DNA of 64,000 nucleotides from Stenotrophomonas lactitubi (GCF_002803515.1 NZ_PHQX01000001.1:1178001-1242000); one strand, 5' to 3'. Shown: positions 20,982 through 32,197, counted from the first letter of the stretch. A program made the numbers and translations. Notes: generated by a model not told the origin, from the sequence alone.

Positions 20982-21763
20982 GTGCAGATCGTCTGAGCAA
21001 GGGAGTGCGCATCGGCGCACTGGCGTTGCTGGTATCCACCCTGGCCGCCTGTGGCACCGCCACCGTGGTCCGGCCCAGTGGCAGCGGCGGTAGTGGCGTC
21101 AGCACGCCGAAGACGTCGGTGCCCAAGCCGGGGCAGAACGTGGTTGTGCGCAAGGGCGACACCATCTACGCACTGGCCCGCATCCACGACATCACCCCGG
21201 CCGACCTGATCGCCTGGAACAACCTGGACAATCCGTCGACCATTTACCCGGGGCAGGTGATCCGCCTGTATCCGGCTGGGTCCGGTGGCGGCCGTGCGCC
21301 GACCACCGTGGTCACCGCACCGCGTCCGGGTGGCAGCACGTCCGGCGGCAGTACCGCGCCGACGCCGGGTCCGGCCGGTCCGGTCAAGAGCAACATCGCC
21401 TGGCGCTGGCCGGCCGATGGCGCAGTCGTCGGCCGCTACGTGGCTGGCGATGCGACCAAGCAGGGCGTGGACATCGCCGGCACCAGCGGCGCACCGGTGA
21501 AAGCCACCGCCAATGGCGTCGTGGTGTATTCCGGCGCCGGTCTGGTCGGCTATGGCGAGCTGATCATCATCAAGCACAGCGACCAGTGGCTGTCGGCCTA
21601 TGGCCACAATCGCAAGCGCCTGGTCAATGAAGGGCAGAGCGTGAAGGCCGGCGAGCAGATCGCCGAGATGGGCCGTACCGGTGCCAACCGCGACATGCTG
21701 CACTTCGAGATCCGCTACAACGGCAAGCCGGTCGACCCGCAGCAGTATCTGCCGGCGAAGTGA
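20978..21763 (+). CDS. nlpD: NlpD-like lipoprotein: LysM plus degenerate LytM (M23) amidase activator
   Basis: The protein has 261 residues from the ATG overlapping the yqaA stop. A lipobox LAAC puts the lipidated Cys at position 25. A LysM domain (about 55-100, VVRKGDTIYALARIHDI) binds peptidoglycan, a Gly/Ser/Pro linker follows, and the M23 domain spans about 145-255. The metal-binding residues of active LytM are missing (KQGVD where active enzymes have HxG, and MLHFE in place of HxH). It should therefore activate an amidase such as AmiC during cell separation rather than cut by itself, as E. coli NlpD does. rpoS, which follows nlpD in enterics, is not here. Confidence 0.9.
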   Translation: MSADRLSKGVRIGALALLVSTLAACGTATVVRPSGSGGSGVSTPKTSVPKPGQNVVVRKGDTIYALARIHDITPADLIAWNNLDNPSTIYPGQVIRLYPAGSGGGRAPTTVVTAPRPGGSTSGGSTAPTPGPAGPVKSNIAWRWPADGAVVGRYVAGDATKQGVDIAGTSGAPVKATANGVVVYSGAGLVGYGELIIIKHSDQWLSAYGHNRKRLVNEGQSVKAGEQIAEMGRTGANRDMLHFEIRYNGKPVDPQQYLPAK

Positions 21764-21834
21764 TCGGACATTCGCCTTCCGGGCGGATCCCCGGCCCGGC
21801 GCAGCGCGCCGGGCCATGCCCGGCATGCTGATCT

Positions 21835-21907
21835 GTAGAGCCGAGCCAATGCTCGGCTGCCTTTCCGTCGCTGCACGGCGCCGCGCGAGTATCGGCTCGG
21901 GCGCTAC
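21835..21907. repeat. GTAG palindromes (GAGCCGAGC type), imperfect inverted pair
   Basis: A good copy at 21835-21858 faces a degenerate copy ending at 21907. GC-rich palindromes with GCCGGGCCATGCCCGG cores flank both sides (about 21808-21824 and 21930-21946). Together they fill the gap between the convergent nlpD and Mth938-like genes. Confidence 0.75.
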
Positions 21908-21959
21908 GAATGGGGCGTGATCCAGGCGAGCGCCGGGCCATGCCCGGCGGCTTCAGGCC

Positions 21960-22334
21960 TCAGCCTTCCAGAATGAAGGCGGCCGCCACCTTGCGGCCTT
22001 CGCCGGCAAGGATGTTGAAGGTGCGCGCGGCAGCCGGATTGTTCATCACTTCCAGGCCGATACCACGCGACAGGCAGGCGGCCATCACAACCGCCGGCGG
22101 GAACGCCTGGCGCTCGCCGGTGCCGAGCAGTATCAACGCCGGCTTCAGTGCCAGGATCGGCTCCAGGTCAGCCACCTGCAGCGCCGTGACGTCGGTCACC
22201 GGCCACAGCTCGACCAGCTGGTCTGGCGTCAGGAAGAAGCTGCGGCCCAGAACGCGATCATTCACCCGTGCCGAGCGACCGTCAGCGGCGCGCAGGCTGT
22301 AGGCGTAGTCGGGCAGTTCGTGGTTCAGCTGCAT
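21960..22334 (-). CDS. Mth938-like (DUF498/NDUFAF3 family) protein
   Basis: The 124-residue protein belongs to the Mth938-like fold: a beta-rich N terminus with [10 protein letters not shown] and [14 protein letters not shown], then [14 protein letters not shown] and [30 protein letters not shown]. The last segment is the family signature. The eukaryotic relative NDUFAF3 is a complex I assembly factor; the bacterial role is unknown. It lies 12 bp downstream of the yhbY gene on the same strand, so the two are co-transcribed. Confidence 0.85.
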   Translation of the reverse strand: MQLNHELPDYAYSLRAADGRSARVNDRVLGRSFFLTPDQLVELWPVTDVTALQVADLEPILALKPALILLGTGERQAFPPAVVMAACLSRGIGLEVMNNPAAARTFNILAGEGRKVAAAFILEG

Positions 22335-22346
22335 GGCAGGGACCGA

Positions 22347-22652
22347 TCAGCCGCGCGGCAGCACGATCTGGCGGTGTTCCTTGCTCGGGCGATACAGCAC
22401 GGCCACATGGCCGATACGCTGCACCAGCGCACTGTCGGTGGCCTGCACGATCTCGCCGATCATCACGTCGCGGGCGTCACGGTCTTCGGCGGCAACCTTC
22501 ACCTTGACCAGTTCGTGGCGCTCCAGCACTTCGTTCAGCTCGGTCAGGAAGGCCGGCGTGACGCCCTTGCCGCCGGTCTGCAGCAGGGCCTTCAGGTCGT
22601 GGGCTTGGCCGCGCAGGAAACGGGTCTGGGAAGGGGTCAAGGCAGTGGGCAT
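22347..22652 (-). CDS. yhbY: YhbY family CRM-domain RNA-binding protein
   Basis: The 101-residue protein is a single CRS1/YhbY (CRM) domain: [20 protein letters not shown], the [27 protein letters not shown] core with the GxxG-type loop, then [29 protein letters not shown] strands. YhbY associates with pre-50S ribosomes. It is divergent from rlmE, another 50S factor, with 64 bp between starts, as in many gammaproteobacteria. Confidence 0.93.
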   Translation of the reverse strand: MPTALTPSQTRFLRGQAHDLKALLQTGGKGVTPAFLTELNEVLERHELVKVKVAAEDRDARDVMIGEIVQATDSALVQRIGHVAVLYRPSKEHRQIVLPRG

Positions 22653-22716
22653 GCAGAAAACACGGTTGAATGGGACGATCAGGGTATCATGGCGACCCCC
22701 TCAGCCCCTATTTACA

Positions 22717-23349
22717 ATGGCTACCCGCAGCAAAAGCAGCCAGCGCTGGCTCAAGGAACACTTCTCCGACCCCTTCGTGAAGAAGGCCCAGGCCGAAGGC
22801 ATGCGCTCCCGTGCGGCCTACAAGCTTGAAGAGCTGCTCGAACGTGACCGGCTGCTGAAGCCGCATATGGTGGTGGTTGACCTTGGCGCGGCGCCGGGCG
22901 GCTGGTCTCAGCAGGTTCGGAGACAGATTGGCGATACCGGCCGCGTGCTTGCCCTGGACATCCTGGACATGCCGCCGCTGGCCGGTGTGGAGTTCCTTCA
23001 TGGTGACTTCAGGGAAGAAACCGTCCTATCGGAGTTTGAAGCCATGCTCGGGGATCAGCCGGTAGACCTTGTGCTGTCGGACATGGCCCCCAATAAGAGT
23101 GGTGTGGGCGCGGTCGACCAGCCGCGGATGATGCACCTGGCGGAGCTGGCCATGGATTTTGCCGACAACCACCTCAAGACCGGTGGGGCATTCCTGATCA
23201 AGCTGTTCCAGGGCGAAGGCTTTGACGACTACGTGCGTGATATGCGCCGCCGGTACGACAAGGTCTCCATCCGCAAGCCGGAAGCCTCGCGCAAGCGCTC
23301 TCCCGAGGTGTATGCCTTGGGTCAGGGAAAACGCGCCCACATGAAGTAA
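22717..23349 (+). CDS. rlmE: 23S rRNA (uridine(2552)-2'-O)-methyltransferase
   Basis: The 210-residue enzyme (RrmJ/FtsJ) has the K-D-K-E tetrad context of 2'-O-methyltransferases: [11 protein letters not shown], the SAM loop [24 protein letters not shown], and [11 protein letters not shown], with a Glu in SPEVYALG. The start at 22717 gives the usual [16 protein letters not shown] terminus. It methylates U2552 of 23S rRNA at a late stage of 50S assembly. ftsH follows after 60 bp, the conserved rlmE-ftsH order. Confidence 0.95.
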   Translation: MATRSKSSQRWLKEHFSDPFVKKAQAEGMRSRAAYKLEELLERDRLLKPHMVVVDLGAAPGGWSQQVRRQIGDTGRVLALDILDMPPLAGVEFLHGDFREETVLSEFEAMLGDQPVDLVLSDMAPNKSGVGAVDQPRMMHLAELAMDFADNHLKTGGAFLIKLFQGEGFDDYVRDMRRRYDKVSIRKPEASRKRSPEVYALGQGKRAHMK

Positions 23350-23409
23350 GCTCGACCCCGTAAGTTCGACCCCAACGCAACGCCAGCACTAAGAGGAACA
23401 CCGGAGCCA

Positions 23410-25353
<1,944 letters not shown>

Positions 25354-25379
25354 CGGCCTGCCGTACGCAATGCAAGACG

Positions 25380-25407
25380 AGGCCGGGGCAACCCGGCCTT
25401 GTTGTTT
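25380..25407 (+). terminator. Probable terminator after ftsH
   Basis: The stem AGGCCGGG / CCCGGCCT with a GCAA tetraloop is followed by TGTTGTTT. The GNRA-type loop and the U-rich tail support termination 27 bp after the ftsH stop. Confidence 0.65.
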
Positions 25408-25451
25408 CCGGGCCCCGGCCCATCCGATCCCGACAGTCCGCTGGAGTCCGC

Positions 25452-25637
25452 ATGTCCGCCCCCAAGCCTGAACCGATTTCCCACACTGCCGAGATGGTGA
25501 TCGCCACCGTGGTCGGCGTCGCCGTCGGCCTGACCGTGGACAATCTGCTGCTGGGCTGTGGCGTGGGCATCGCAGTGGGCATCCTGCTGAGCATCATCAA
25601 GACGCTGTACGTAGACCGGAAGCGTCGGCGCAAGTAG
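25452..25637 (+). CDS. Small membrane protein, 61 residues, unknown function
   Basis: The product has a short polar N terminus (MSAPKPEPISHTAE), a glycine- and valine-rich hydrophobic stretch at about 15-50 that could form two short helices (with a Cys in the turn, LLLGCGVGI), and a strongly basic C terminus (VDRKRRRK). It sits just after ftsH and its terminator, before a repeat-rich gap. The start at 25452 has a CTGGAG element about 8 bp upstream. No family is recognised. Confidence 0.65.
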   Translation: MSAPKPEPISHTAEMVIATVVGVAVGLTVDNLLLGCGVGIAVGILLSIIKTLYVDRKRRRK

Positions 25638-25676
25638 GGTTCTGCGGCAGGGCTGCGCCCTGCACCCGCAGAGGCG

Positions 25677-25699
25677 GTAGTGCCGGCCGCTGGCCGGCA
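25677..25699 (+). repeat. GTAG palindrome (TGCCGGCC type)
   Basis: A GTAG head is followed by the palindrome TGCCGGCCGCTGGCCGGCA. The same subtype occurs at 29766. It is the first of several repeats in the 581-bp gap 25638-26218, which contains no gene that I can support. Confidence 0.85.
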
Positions 25700-25738
25700 A
25701 CCTCAACAGCAACAGCAACAGCCGGCTTTCCGTGGGAT

Positions 25739-25840
25739 GGCGGGGCGGTGTCGGATTGCGGGGACGCCGTGAACCCATCCCTGGGGGCTTGGCAGCCGCA
25801 TCCATGCGGCTGACACCCCGCAATCCGACACCGCCCCGCC
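25739..25840 (-). repeat. Large structured intergenic element, copy B (three-way-junction fold)
   Basis: The 25-nt arms 25739-25763 and 25816-25840 pair perfectly. Read on the minus strand, the interior has the same order as copies A and C: an AGCCGCATGG...GCGGCT hairpin (25794-25811), the small CCC-AGGGAT-GGG hairpin and the constant TTCACGGCGT. The next bases on this strand, towards 25700, carry GTTGCTGTTGCTGTTG. The arm sequence differs from copy A while pairing is kept. Confidence 0.75.
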
Positions 25841-25875
25841 TTCGACAATTTCCCGCTGCTGTTGGGCTGCTGTTG

Positions 25876-25989
25876 GTAGGTGTCGACCTTGGTCGACACG
25901 TAGATCCACGCCATGCGTGGATGCTCTTCGTTCAATTGTCGACATATTCGATTCCGATGGAGATTCATCCACGCATGGCGTGGATCTAC
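25876..25989. repeat. Cluster of three GTAG elements of two subtypes
   Basis: A GTAG-headed GTGTCGACCTTGGTCGACA palindrome (25876-25898) abuts a SMAG copy of the ATCCACG type (25900-25922). An inverted SMAG copy lies at 25966-25989, so the two SMAGs can pair over about 40 bp. Located between structured elements B and C. Confidence 0.85.
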
Positions 25990-26012
25990 CGGCCACCGGG
26001 AAACTGTCGAAG

Positions 26013-26112
26013 GCGGGGCATTGTGGGTTTGCGGGGTGTGAGCCGCATGGATGCGGCGACCAAGCCTCCATGGACGGATTCACGGCGTCCCCGCAAACCC
26101 ACAGTGCCCCGC
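26013..26112 (+). repeat. Large structured intergenic element, copy C (three-way-junction fold)
   Basis: The 24-nt arms 26013-26036 and 26089-26112 pair with one G-T wobble. The interior holds the AGCCGCATGGATGCGGC hairpin (26041-26057), a TCC-ATGGAC-GGA hairpin and the constant TTCACGGCGT. Compared with copy A, both inner helices have changed on both strands. It ends 106 bp before the folP start and is followed by CCGTTGCTGTTGCT and CCTCTGCGG, as after copy A. Confidence 0.75.
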
Positions 26113-26218
26113 GATCCCACGGAATGCAGCCGTTGCTGTTGCTCCAGCCCTGGCCTCTGCGGGTGCAGGGCGCAGCCCTGCCGCCGTAAACTAACCTTCG
26201 TTGCCCGCAGGATCTGCC

Positions 26219-27115
26219 ATGTTCGATATCTCTCCCCAGCTCGATTGCGCCGGCCGCATCCTGCGCCTGGACCGTGCCCGGGTCATGGGGATCGTCAACG
26301 TCACCCCGGATTCGTTCTCCGACGGCGGTGCCCATGACACCACCGAAGCGGCGGTCGCGCATGGCCTGAAGCTGGTGGAGGAGGGCGCCGACCTGCTCGA
26401 CATCGGCGGCGAATCCACCCGCCCGGGTGCGGCGCCGGTGTCGATCGACGAAGAGCTGCGTCGTGTCGTCCCGGTCATCGAGCAGCTGGCGGCGCGCACG
26501 TCGGTGCCGATCAGCATAGACACCTTCAAGCCGGAGGTGATGCGTGCCGCAGTGGCTGCAGGGGCCGGGATGATCAACGACATCTTCGGCCTGCGCCAGG
26601 ATGGCGCGTTGGAGGCCGCGGCAGACACTGGCGTGCCAGTGGTGCTGATGCACATGCAGGGCGAGCCGGGCCACATGCAGGCCGACCCGCAGTACGACGA
26701 TGTCGTCACCGAGGTGCATGGCTTCCTGGTGCAGCGCTTGTTCGCCGCCGAGATGGCCGGCATCGCCAAGAAGAATCTGCTGATCGATCTTGGCTTCGGC
26801 TTCGGCAAGAGCACCGCGCACAACATCACCCTGCTGGCCCGTTCCGAGCGCTTTCTCGAGCTGGGCGTGCCGATGCTTGCCGGGCTGTCGCGCAAACGCA
26901 GCCTGGGCGAGCTGACCGGTCGCGAGTCGCCGGCAGAGCGGGTCGCTGCATCCGTGGCCGCACACCTCATCGCCGTGCAGCGCGGTGCCCGTATCGTGCG
27001 CGTGCACGATGTGGCGGCGACGGTCGATGCCTTGAAGGTCTGGCAGGCGGTCGACGCGGTGCCCGCTGTCCGGGTGGATGCCAAGCCGACCCTCCGCTGG
27101 CCGGACGAAGACTGA
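26219..27115 (+). CDS. folP: Dihydropteroate synthase
   Basis: The 298-residue TIM-barrel enzyme condenses p-aminobenzoate with the pterin pyrophosphate in folate synthesis; sulfonamides target it. Signature 1 is [17 protein letters not shown] and signature 2 is [13 protein letters not shown]; the later FGFGKS and [14 protein letters not shown] motifs bind phosphate. The ATG at 26219 has an AGGA 7 bp upstream; a TTG at 26201 is an unlikely longer start. It overlaps miaA by one base, where E. coli has folP next to ftsH and glmM instead. Confidence 0.94.
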   Translation: MFDISPQLDCAGRILRLDRARVMGIVNVTPDSFSDGGAHDTTEAAVAHGLKLVEEGADLLDIGGESTRPGAAPVSIDEELRRVVPVIEQLAARTSVPISIDTFKPEVMRAAVAAGAGMINDIFGLRQDGALEAAADTGVPVVLMHMQGEPGHMQADPQYDDVVTEVHGFLVQRLFAAEMAGIAKKNLLIDLGFGFGKSTAHNITLLARSERFLELGVPMLAGLSRKRSLGELTGRESPAERVAASVAAHLIAVQRGARIVRVHDVAATVDALKVWQAVDAVPAVRVDAKPTLRWPDED

Positions 27116-28068
27116 TGGCAGTGGATCAGCGGCCGCTGGCGATCGCCGTGATGGGCCCGACCGCCAGCGGCAAGACCGCGACCGCGATCGCGCTGGCGCA
27201 GCAGCTGGATGGTGAAATCGTCAGCGTCGATTCGGCGCTGGTCTATCGCGGGCTGGATATCGGTTCGGCCAAGCCTGATGCCGGCGAACGCGCGCTGGCA
27301 GCGCACCACCTGCTGGACCTGCGCGATCCCTGGCAGACCTATTCGGCCGCTGAGTTCGCCGCCGATGCCGGCCGCGTGGTGGCCGACATCGTCGCCCGGG
27401 GCAAGACGCCGATCCTGGCCGGCGGCACGGGCCTGTACTTCCGTGCGCTGCTGCAGGGACTGTCGCCGATGCCGGAAGCAGACCCGGCGATGCGCGACGT
27501 GCTGAGCGCCGAGGCTGCCGAGCGTGGCTGGGCGGCCCTGCATGCCGAACTTGCCACCGTCGATCCCGCCGCCGCTGCACGCATCCATGCCACCGATCCG
27601 CAACGCATCCAGCGGGCGCTGGAGGTCTACCGGCTGACCGGCACGCCGATCAGTGAATGGCAGCGCCGCCCCGGCGTCGCCCCGTTGCCGGTGCGTACAT
27701 TGAAGCTGATTCTGGCGCCGCGCGACCGCGCCGTGCTGCACCACCGCATCGAGGCGCGCTTCGACGCCATGCTCGCCCAGGGCTTTCTCGATGAAGTGCG
27801 CGCGCTGCGTGCGTTGCCGGACATGCAGGCGGTCGCCACGCCGCTGGACCTGCCAGCCGTCCGCGCGGTCGGGTATCGCCAGGCCTGGGAGTACCTGGAC
27901 GGCGAGGGGGACGAGGCCCGCTTCCGTGACAAGTCCATTTTCGCCACCCGGCAACTGGCCAAGCGCCAGCTGACCTGGCTGCGCGGCGAGCTTGATGCGC
28001 GCTGGTTCGACCCCCATATGGATGGGGAGCGCCTGGCAGGCGCGGTGTCGACCTTCGTTGCACGCTGA
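27115..28068 (+). CDS. miaA: tRNA dimethylallyltransferase
   Basis: The 317-residue enzyme adds a prenyl group to A37 of tRNAs reading UNN codons. The P-loop GPTASGKT is at 14-21, followed by [19 protein letters not shown] and [14 protein letters not shown], the [12 protein letters not shown] motif and the [13 protein letters not shown] segment. It starts at the last base of folP's stop and leads to hfq and hflX, the conserved miaA-hfq-hflX order. Confidence 0.95.
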   Translation: MAVDQRPLAIAVMGPTASGKTATAIALAQQLDGEIVSVDSALVYRGLDIGSAKPDAGERALAAHHLLDLRDPWQTYSAAEFAADAGRVVADIVARGKTPILAGGTGLYFRALLQGLSPMPEADPAMRDVLSAEAAERGWAALHAELATVDPAAAARIHATDPQRIQRALEVYRLTGTPISEWQRRPGVAPLPVRTLKLILAPRDRAVLHHRIEARFDAMLAQGFLDEVRALRALPDMQAVATPLDLPAVRAVGYRQAWEYLDGEGDEARFRDKSIFATRQLAKRQLTWLRGELDARWFDPHMDGERLAGAVSTFVAR

Positions 28069-28163
28069 ACCGACGCTGGCCGTGTACCATCATGGGCCGG
28101 CAAGCGGCTCGGGGGCCGCGGCAACCGCCGGCTACCAATAAGAACAATAATCAGGAGTGTGCA

Positions 28164-28439
28164 ATGTCCAAGGGGCAATCGCTGCAGGATCCTTTCTTGA
28201 ATGCACTGCGGCGCGAGCGCGTGCCGGTTTCGGTGTACCTGGTCAACGGCATCAAGCTGCAGGGCACGATCGAATCGTTCGATCAGTTCGTGGTCCTGCT
28301 GCGCAACACCGTCAGCCAGATGGTCTACAAGCACGCCATTTCCACCGTGGTGCCGGCGCGCAACGTCAAGGTCGGCCCGGGTGGTGGGTACGTGCAATCA
28401 GGTGAGGATGGTCAGGCGGGTGATGAAGCAGACGAATGA
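28164..28439 (+). CDS. hfq: RNA chaperone Hfq
   Basis: The 91-residue protein has the Sm1 motif ([21 protein letters not shown]) and the Sm2 motif with YKHA at 55-58. The C-terminal tail is short, acidic and glycine-rich ([12 protein letters not shown]), unlike the longer tail of E. coli. The hexamer pairs sRNAs with mRNAs. The start at 28164 is preceded by a TCAGGAGTG ribosome site. The gene lies 95 bp after miaA and 14 bp before hflX. Confidence 0.96.
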   Translation: MSKGQSLQDPFLNALRRERVPVSVYLVNGIKLQGTIESFDQFVVLLRNTVSQMVYKHAISTVVPARNVKVGPGGGYVQSGEDGQAGDEADE

Positions 28440-28453
28440 TGTTGGAGCGGTGA

Positions 28454-29764
28454 ATGTTTGACCGCTCGAAAAAGGGCGAACACGCCCTGTTGATCCAGCC
28501 GCATTTTGGCAAGCTGGAAGACGATGTGCTGGAAGAATTCGGTGATCTGGCCCGGTCGGCTGGGGCCAGCATCGCGGTGACCATCACCGCGCGCCTGGAT
28601 CGCCCGAACCCATCGACCCTGCTCGGCAGCGGCAAGCTGGATGAGATCAAGGCCGCCGCCGAAGCAACCGGCGCAGACCTGATCCTGGTCAACCACGCGT
28701 TGAGCCCGGGTCAGGAACGCAATCTGGAACGTTTCCTGGAGCGCCGGGTTATCGACCGTACCGGTCTGATCCTGGACATCTTTGCCCAGCGTGCGCGCAG
28801 CCATGAAGGCAAGCTGCAGGTCGAGCTGGCCCAGCTGCGCCATATGGCGACACGGCTGGTGCGCGGCTGGACCCATCTGGAGCGCCAGCGTGGTGGTTCG
28901 ATCGGCCTGCGCGGCCCGGGTGAAACCCAGCTGGAAACCGATCGTCGCCTGCTGCAGAAGCGGGTTGAACAGCTGCAGAAGCGGCTGGAAAAAGTCGAAG
29001 TACAGCGCACCCAGATGCGCCGTGCGCGTGTGCGCAGCGAGTTGCCGCGCGTGGCCCTGGTGGGCTACACCAATGCCGGCAAATCGACCTTGTTCAATGC
29101 GATGACCGGCGCCGAGGCCTATGCGGCTGACCAGTTGTTCGCGACCCTGGATCCGACCGTGCGCCGGATCGCCGTGCCCGGTGGCAACGTCGTCCTGGCC
29201 GATACGGTGGGTTTCGTACGCGACCTGCCGCATGACCTGGTGGCGGCCTTCCGCTCGACCCTGTCTGAAGCGCGGGAAGCGGATTTCCTGCTGCACCTTG
29301 TCGATGCCGCCGATCCGCACCGCGAGGAGCGCATCGCCCAGGTCGACGAAGTGCTGACCGCCGTCGGTGCTGGCGACCTGCCGCAGTTGCTGGTGTTCAA
29401 CAAGATCGACCGCATCGAGGGTGCCGACGTTCGCCACGATGGCCAGGACGGCGTGCCGGATGAATCGCGGCGTGAGCGGGTGTGGATTTCCGCACGCGAC
29501 GGGCAGGGCATCGAGCTGTTGCAGGCCGTGCTCGGCAAGCGCTTGGGTCTGCAGCACGTCACCGGCGAGCTGCGCCTGCCGCCCAGTGCCGGCCGTCTGC
29601 GCGCGCGCCTGCACCAGCTGGAAGTGGTCCGCAGTGAACAGGCCGATGAAGAAGGCTGGCTGTTGCAGGTCGATCTTCCCATCGCCGAGGCCGAGAAGCT
29701 GGCGGCCAGCGCCGATGGCGAGCCGATCCGGGCCCTGCTGCCGGAAAAGCTGCCCGAATGGTGA
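28454..29764 (+). CDS. hflX: GTPase HflX
   Basis: The 436-residue ribosome-splitting GTPase has an N-terminal HflX domain (with NPSTLLGSGKLDEI and VNHALSPGQERNLE), a middle coiled coil, the GPGETQLETDRR motif, G1 GYTNAGKS at 204-211, G3 DTVGFVRDLP and G4 NKID. It releases stalled or heat-damaged ribosomes. Its stop is directly followed by a GTAG palindrome that may end the miaA-hfq-hflX transcript. Confidence 0.95.
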   Translation: MFDRSKKGEHALLIQPHFGKLEDDVLEEFGDLARSAGASIAVTITARLDRPNPSTLLGSGKLDEIKAAAEATGADLILVNHALSPGQERNLERFLERRVIDRTGLILDIFAQRARSHEGKLQVELAQLRHMATRLVRGWTHLERQRGGSIGLRGPGETQLETDRRLLQKRVEQLQKRLEKVEVQRTQMRRARVRSELPRVALVGYTNAGKSTLFNAMTGAEAYAADQLFATLDPTVRRIAVPGGNVVLADTVGFVRDLPHDLVAAFRSTLSEAREADFLLHLVDAADPHREERIAQVDEVLTAVGAGDLPQLLVFNKIDRIEGADVRHDGQDGVPDESRRERVWISARDGQGIELLQAVLGKRLGLQHVTGELRLPPSAGRLRARLHQLEVVRSEQADEEGWLLQVDLPIAEAEKLAASADGEPIRALLPEKLPEW

Positions 29765-29765
29765 G

Positions 29766-29788
29766 GTAGTGCCGGCCGCTGGCCGGCA
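29766..29788 (+). repeat. GTAG palindrome (TGCCGGCC type) after hflX
   Basis: It is identical in type to the element at 25677: GTAG followed by TGCCGGCCGCTGGCCGGCA. It begins 2 bp after the hflX stop codon. Confidence 0.85.
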
Positions 29789-29867
29789 GTTCCTGCGGCC
29801 CCGTGCCGCGACACCACCTTGCGATCTGCGGTACAACGTGCAGGTTCTTCACCTTTCAGCTACCCCG

Positions 29868-30362
29868 ATGTCCTTCCCGACCGACACCGAACTCAACGCC
29901 CAGGCCGCTGCGCTGGGCCAGCGCCTGCAGCAGGCTTCGCTGCAGCTGGTGACTGCTGAAAGCTGCAGCGGTGGCTGGATCGCCAAGTGCATGACCGACA
30001 TCGCCGGTTCCTCGGCGTTCTTCGACTGCGGCATGGTGGTTTACAGCTACGAAGCCAAGCAGCGCCTGCTCGGCGTGCGCGCGCAGACGCTGGAACAGTT
30101 CGGTGCGGTCAGCCGCGAAGCCGTGCTGGAGATGGTGTCCGGGGCGCTGGTCAATTCCGGCGCCGGCATCGCGGTGGCCGTGACCGGTATCGCAGGGCCG
30201 GGCGGTGGCAGCCCGGACAAGCCGGTTGGCAGTGTCTGGATCGGCTGGAAGCGCCGCGGCGGCTATGCCCGTGCCGAACTGTTCCAGTTCGACGGTGACC
30301 GTGAAGCCATCCGCCGGCAAACCGTAGCGGCGGCATTGCACGGTATCGACGCCCAGCTGTGA
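29868..30362 (+). CDS. pncC: Nicotinamide-nucleotide amidase (CinA C-terminal domain protein)
   Basis: The 164-residue protein is a stand-alone CinA_C domain: LQLVTAESCSGGWIAKCMTDIAGSS, VVYSYEAKQRLLGV, SGALVNSGAGIAVAVTGIAGPGGG and KPVGSVWIGW. It deamidates nicotinamide mononucleotide in the pyridine nucleotide cycle. In many gammaproteobacteria it sits directly before recA; here an aarF-like gene and lexA lie in between. The start at 29868 is fixed by the short family length. Confidence 0.92.
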   Translation: MSFPTDTELNAQAAALGQRLQQASLQLVTAESCSGGWIAKCMTDIAGSSAFFDCGMVVYSYEAKQRLLGVRAQTLEQFGAVSREAVLEMVSGALVNSGAGIAVAVTGIAGPGGGSPDKPVGSVWIGWKRRGGYARAELFQFDGDREAIRRQTVAAALHGIDAQL

Positions 30363-30397
30363 CATGCTGCTCCGGCAATCAACCGGAGTAGGCAACG

Positions 30398-32080
30398 ATG
30401 TGGGAGACGCTGGGCACCGTCCGTGACCTTGGCCGGCTGCAGGAAATCGCCGCCGTCCTGATCCGCTACGGCTTCGGCGACGTCGTGCGGCGCATCGGCC
30501 TGGCCACGGTACTGGAACGTACCGGCCGCCTGCTGCACTGGAACGAGGAGCGGCAGGAGATGCTGCGGATGACCGCGCCGGTGCGCGTGCGCAGCGCCCT
30601 GCAGGATCTCGGGCCGACCTTCGTGAAGCTGGGCCAGGTGCTCGCCACCCGCGTCGACCTGCTGCCGCCGGACTGGATCGCCGAACTCTCCGAGTTGCAG
30701 AACGCGGTCCCTGCATTGCCCTACGAGAAGATCCGCGAACAACTGGAGGCCGATCTCGGTGCGTCTCCGTCGCAGGTGTTCGCCTTCCTTGATGAAACCC
30801 CGATGGCCGCTGCTTCGTTGGCCCAGGCCCACCGTGCGCGGCTGCGCGATGGCCGCGAAGTGGTGTTGAAGGTGCGTCGCCCGGGTATCCGTGACGTGGT
30901 TGAAGCCGATCTGCGGTTGCTGGCACGGCTGGCCGAGATCGTCGAAGCCCGGCTGCCGGACCTGCGCCGTTACCGGCCCGCCGAGGTGGTGCAGCAGTTC
31001 ACCGTGTCGCTGCGGCGCGAGCTGGATTTCGCCGCGGAGTGCCGCAATGCCGAGCGCATCGCGCGCAACTTCGAGGGACGTGACGACATCCTGATTCCGG
31101 CGGTGCACTGGCAATGGACCTGCGAAAGCCTGAATGTGCAGGACTTCGTCGACGGCATCGCCGGGCGTGATCTGGCCGGTGTCGATGCGGCCGGCCTCGA
31201 CCGCCGTGAACTGGCCCGGCGTGGTGCCGACATCGTATTGAAGATGGTGCTGGAGGACGGCAGCTTCCACGCCGATCCACACCCGGGCAACATCATCTAC
31301 CTGCGTGATGGCCGCATCGGTGTGATCGATTTCGGCATGGTTGGCGCCTTGTCGGAGGTACGCCGCTTCCAGGTCGCACAGCTGCTGCATGGCCTGGTGG
31401 AACAGGACCCGCAGGGCGTGGCCGATGTGCTGCTGGACTGGGCGGGCGGCGTGGAGGTGGACGAGAACCGGTTGCAGCACGACATCAGCCTGTTCGTCGA
31501 CCAGTACCGTGGCGTGCCGCTGAAGGACCTGCGCATCGGCCTGATGCTGGGCGACATCACCCAGCTGCTGCGCAGCTACAACCTGACCCTGCCGGCGGAT
31601 CTGGCATTGATGATCAAGGCCTTCCTGACCCTGGAGGGCATGGGCCGCCAGCTCGACCCGGATTTCGACATGGCCAGCGCCGCGCGCCCGTTCCTGGAGC
31701 GGGTGGTACTGCAGCGCTATGCGCCGCGGGCGCTGTTCAAGCGTGGCCGACGCAGTCTGCTGGGCATGATCGACTTTGCCGGTGAACTGCCGCGGGATCT
31801 GCGCAAGCTGGTGCAGGCTGCACGTCGTGGCCGCCTGCAGTTGAAGGTCGAGACCAGCGCGCTGCAGGGGTTTGGCGACCAGGTCAATCGCGCCGCGAAC
31901 CGGATGGTGATGGGGATCGTCACCGCGGCCCTGATCATCGGTTCTTCGATCGTGATGCACAGCGTAGGCGGCGTCTCCAGTCGCTGGCTGCTGGCGCTGG
32001 GCGTGTGCGGTTTCATCGGCGCAGGGTTCTGCGGGGTGTGGATCCTGTTCTCGATCTGGCGCAGCGGCAAGCACACGTAG
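30398..32080 (+). CDS. AarF/UbiB/ABC1 family atypical kinase
   Basis: The 560-residue protein shows the ABC1 kinase-like core: the KxGQ motif in FVKLGQVLATRVDLLPPDW (KLGQ at 77-80), an AAASLAQAH loop, the VVLKVRRPGI Lys, the LDFAAECRNAERI helix and the DPHPGNIIYL catalytic/metal loop followed by IDFGMVG. Two hydrophobic helices end the protein (about 505-525 and 530-553), anchoring it to the inner membrane. Relatives support ubiquinone synthesis; whether this is UbiB itself is uncertain because it is outside a ubiE-ubiJ context. It stands alone 35 bp after pncC. Confidence 0.88.
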   Translation: MWETLGTVRDLGRLQEIAAVLIRYGFGDVVRRIGLATVLERTGRLLHWNEERQEMLRMTAPVRVRSALQDLGPTFVKLGQVLATRVDLLPPDWIAELSELQNAVPALPYEKIREQLEADLGASPSQVFAFLDETPMAAASLAQAHRARLRDGREVVLKVRRPGIRDVVEADLRLLARLAEIVEARLPDLRRYRPAEVVQQFTVSLRRELDFAAECRNAERIARNFEGRDDILIPAVHWQWTCESLNVQDFVDGIAGRDLAGVDAAGLDRRELARRGADIVLKMVLEDGSFHADPHPGNIIYLRDGRIGVIDFGMVGALSEVRRFQVAQLLHGLVEQDPQGVADVLLDWAGGVEVDENRLQHDISLFVDQYRGVPLKDLRIGLMLGDITQLLRSYNLTLPADLALMIKAFLTLEGMGRQLDPDFDMASAARPFLERVVLQRYAPRALFKRGRRSLLGMIDFAGELPRDLRKLVQAARRGRLQLKVETSALQGFGDQVNRAANRMVMGIVTAALIIGSSIVMHSVGGVSSRWLLALGVCGFIGAGFCGVWILFSIWRSGKHT

Positions 32081-32134
32081 TGTGCCTGCCGCGGCGGTTC
32101 CCACCAGGAACCGCGGAATCGCGCAGCGATTCCT

Positions 32135-32157
32135 GTAGAGCCGACCGCTGGTCGGCT
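32135..32157 (+). repeat. GTAG palindrome (GAGCCGACC type)
   Basis: A GTAG head is followed by AGCCGACCGCTGGTCGGCT. It lies in the 138-bp gap between the aarF-like gene and lexA, just upstream of the lexA promoter region. Confidence 0.85.
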
Positions 32158-32197
32158 GCTTTCGGCTTGTCGCCCCCGGCACTTGCAGTCCAAGGTG

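Noticed and set aside
21764..21959. Remnant of rpoS after nlpD
   Set aside because: The stretch consists of GTAG and GCCGGGC palindromes; no sigma-factor coding remnant is seen.
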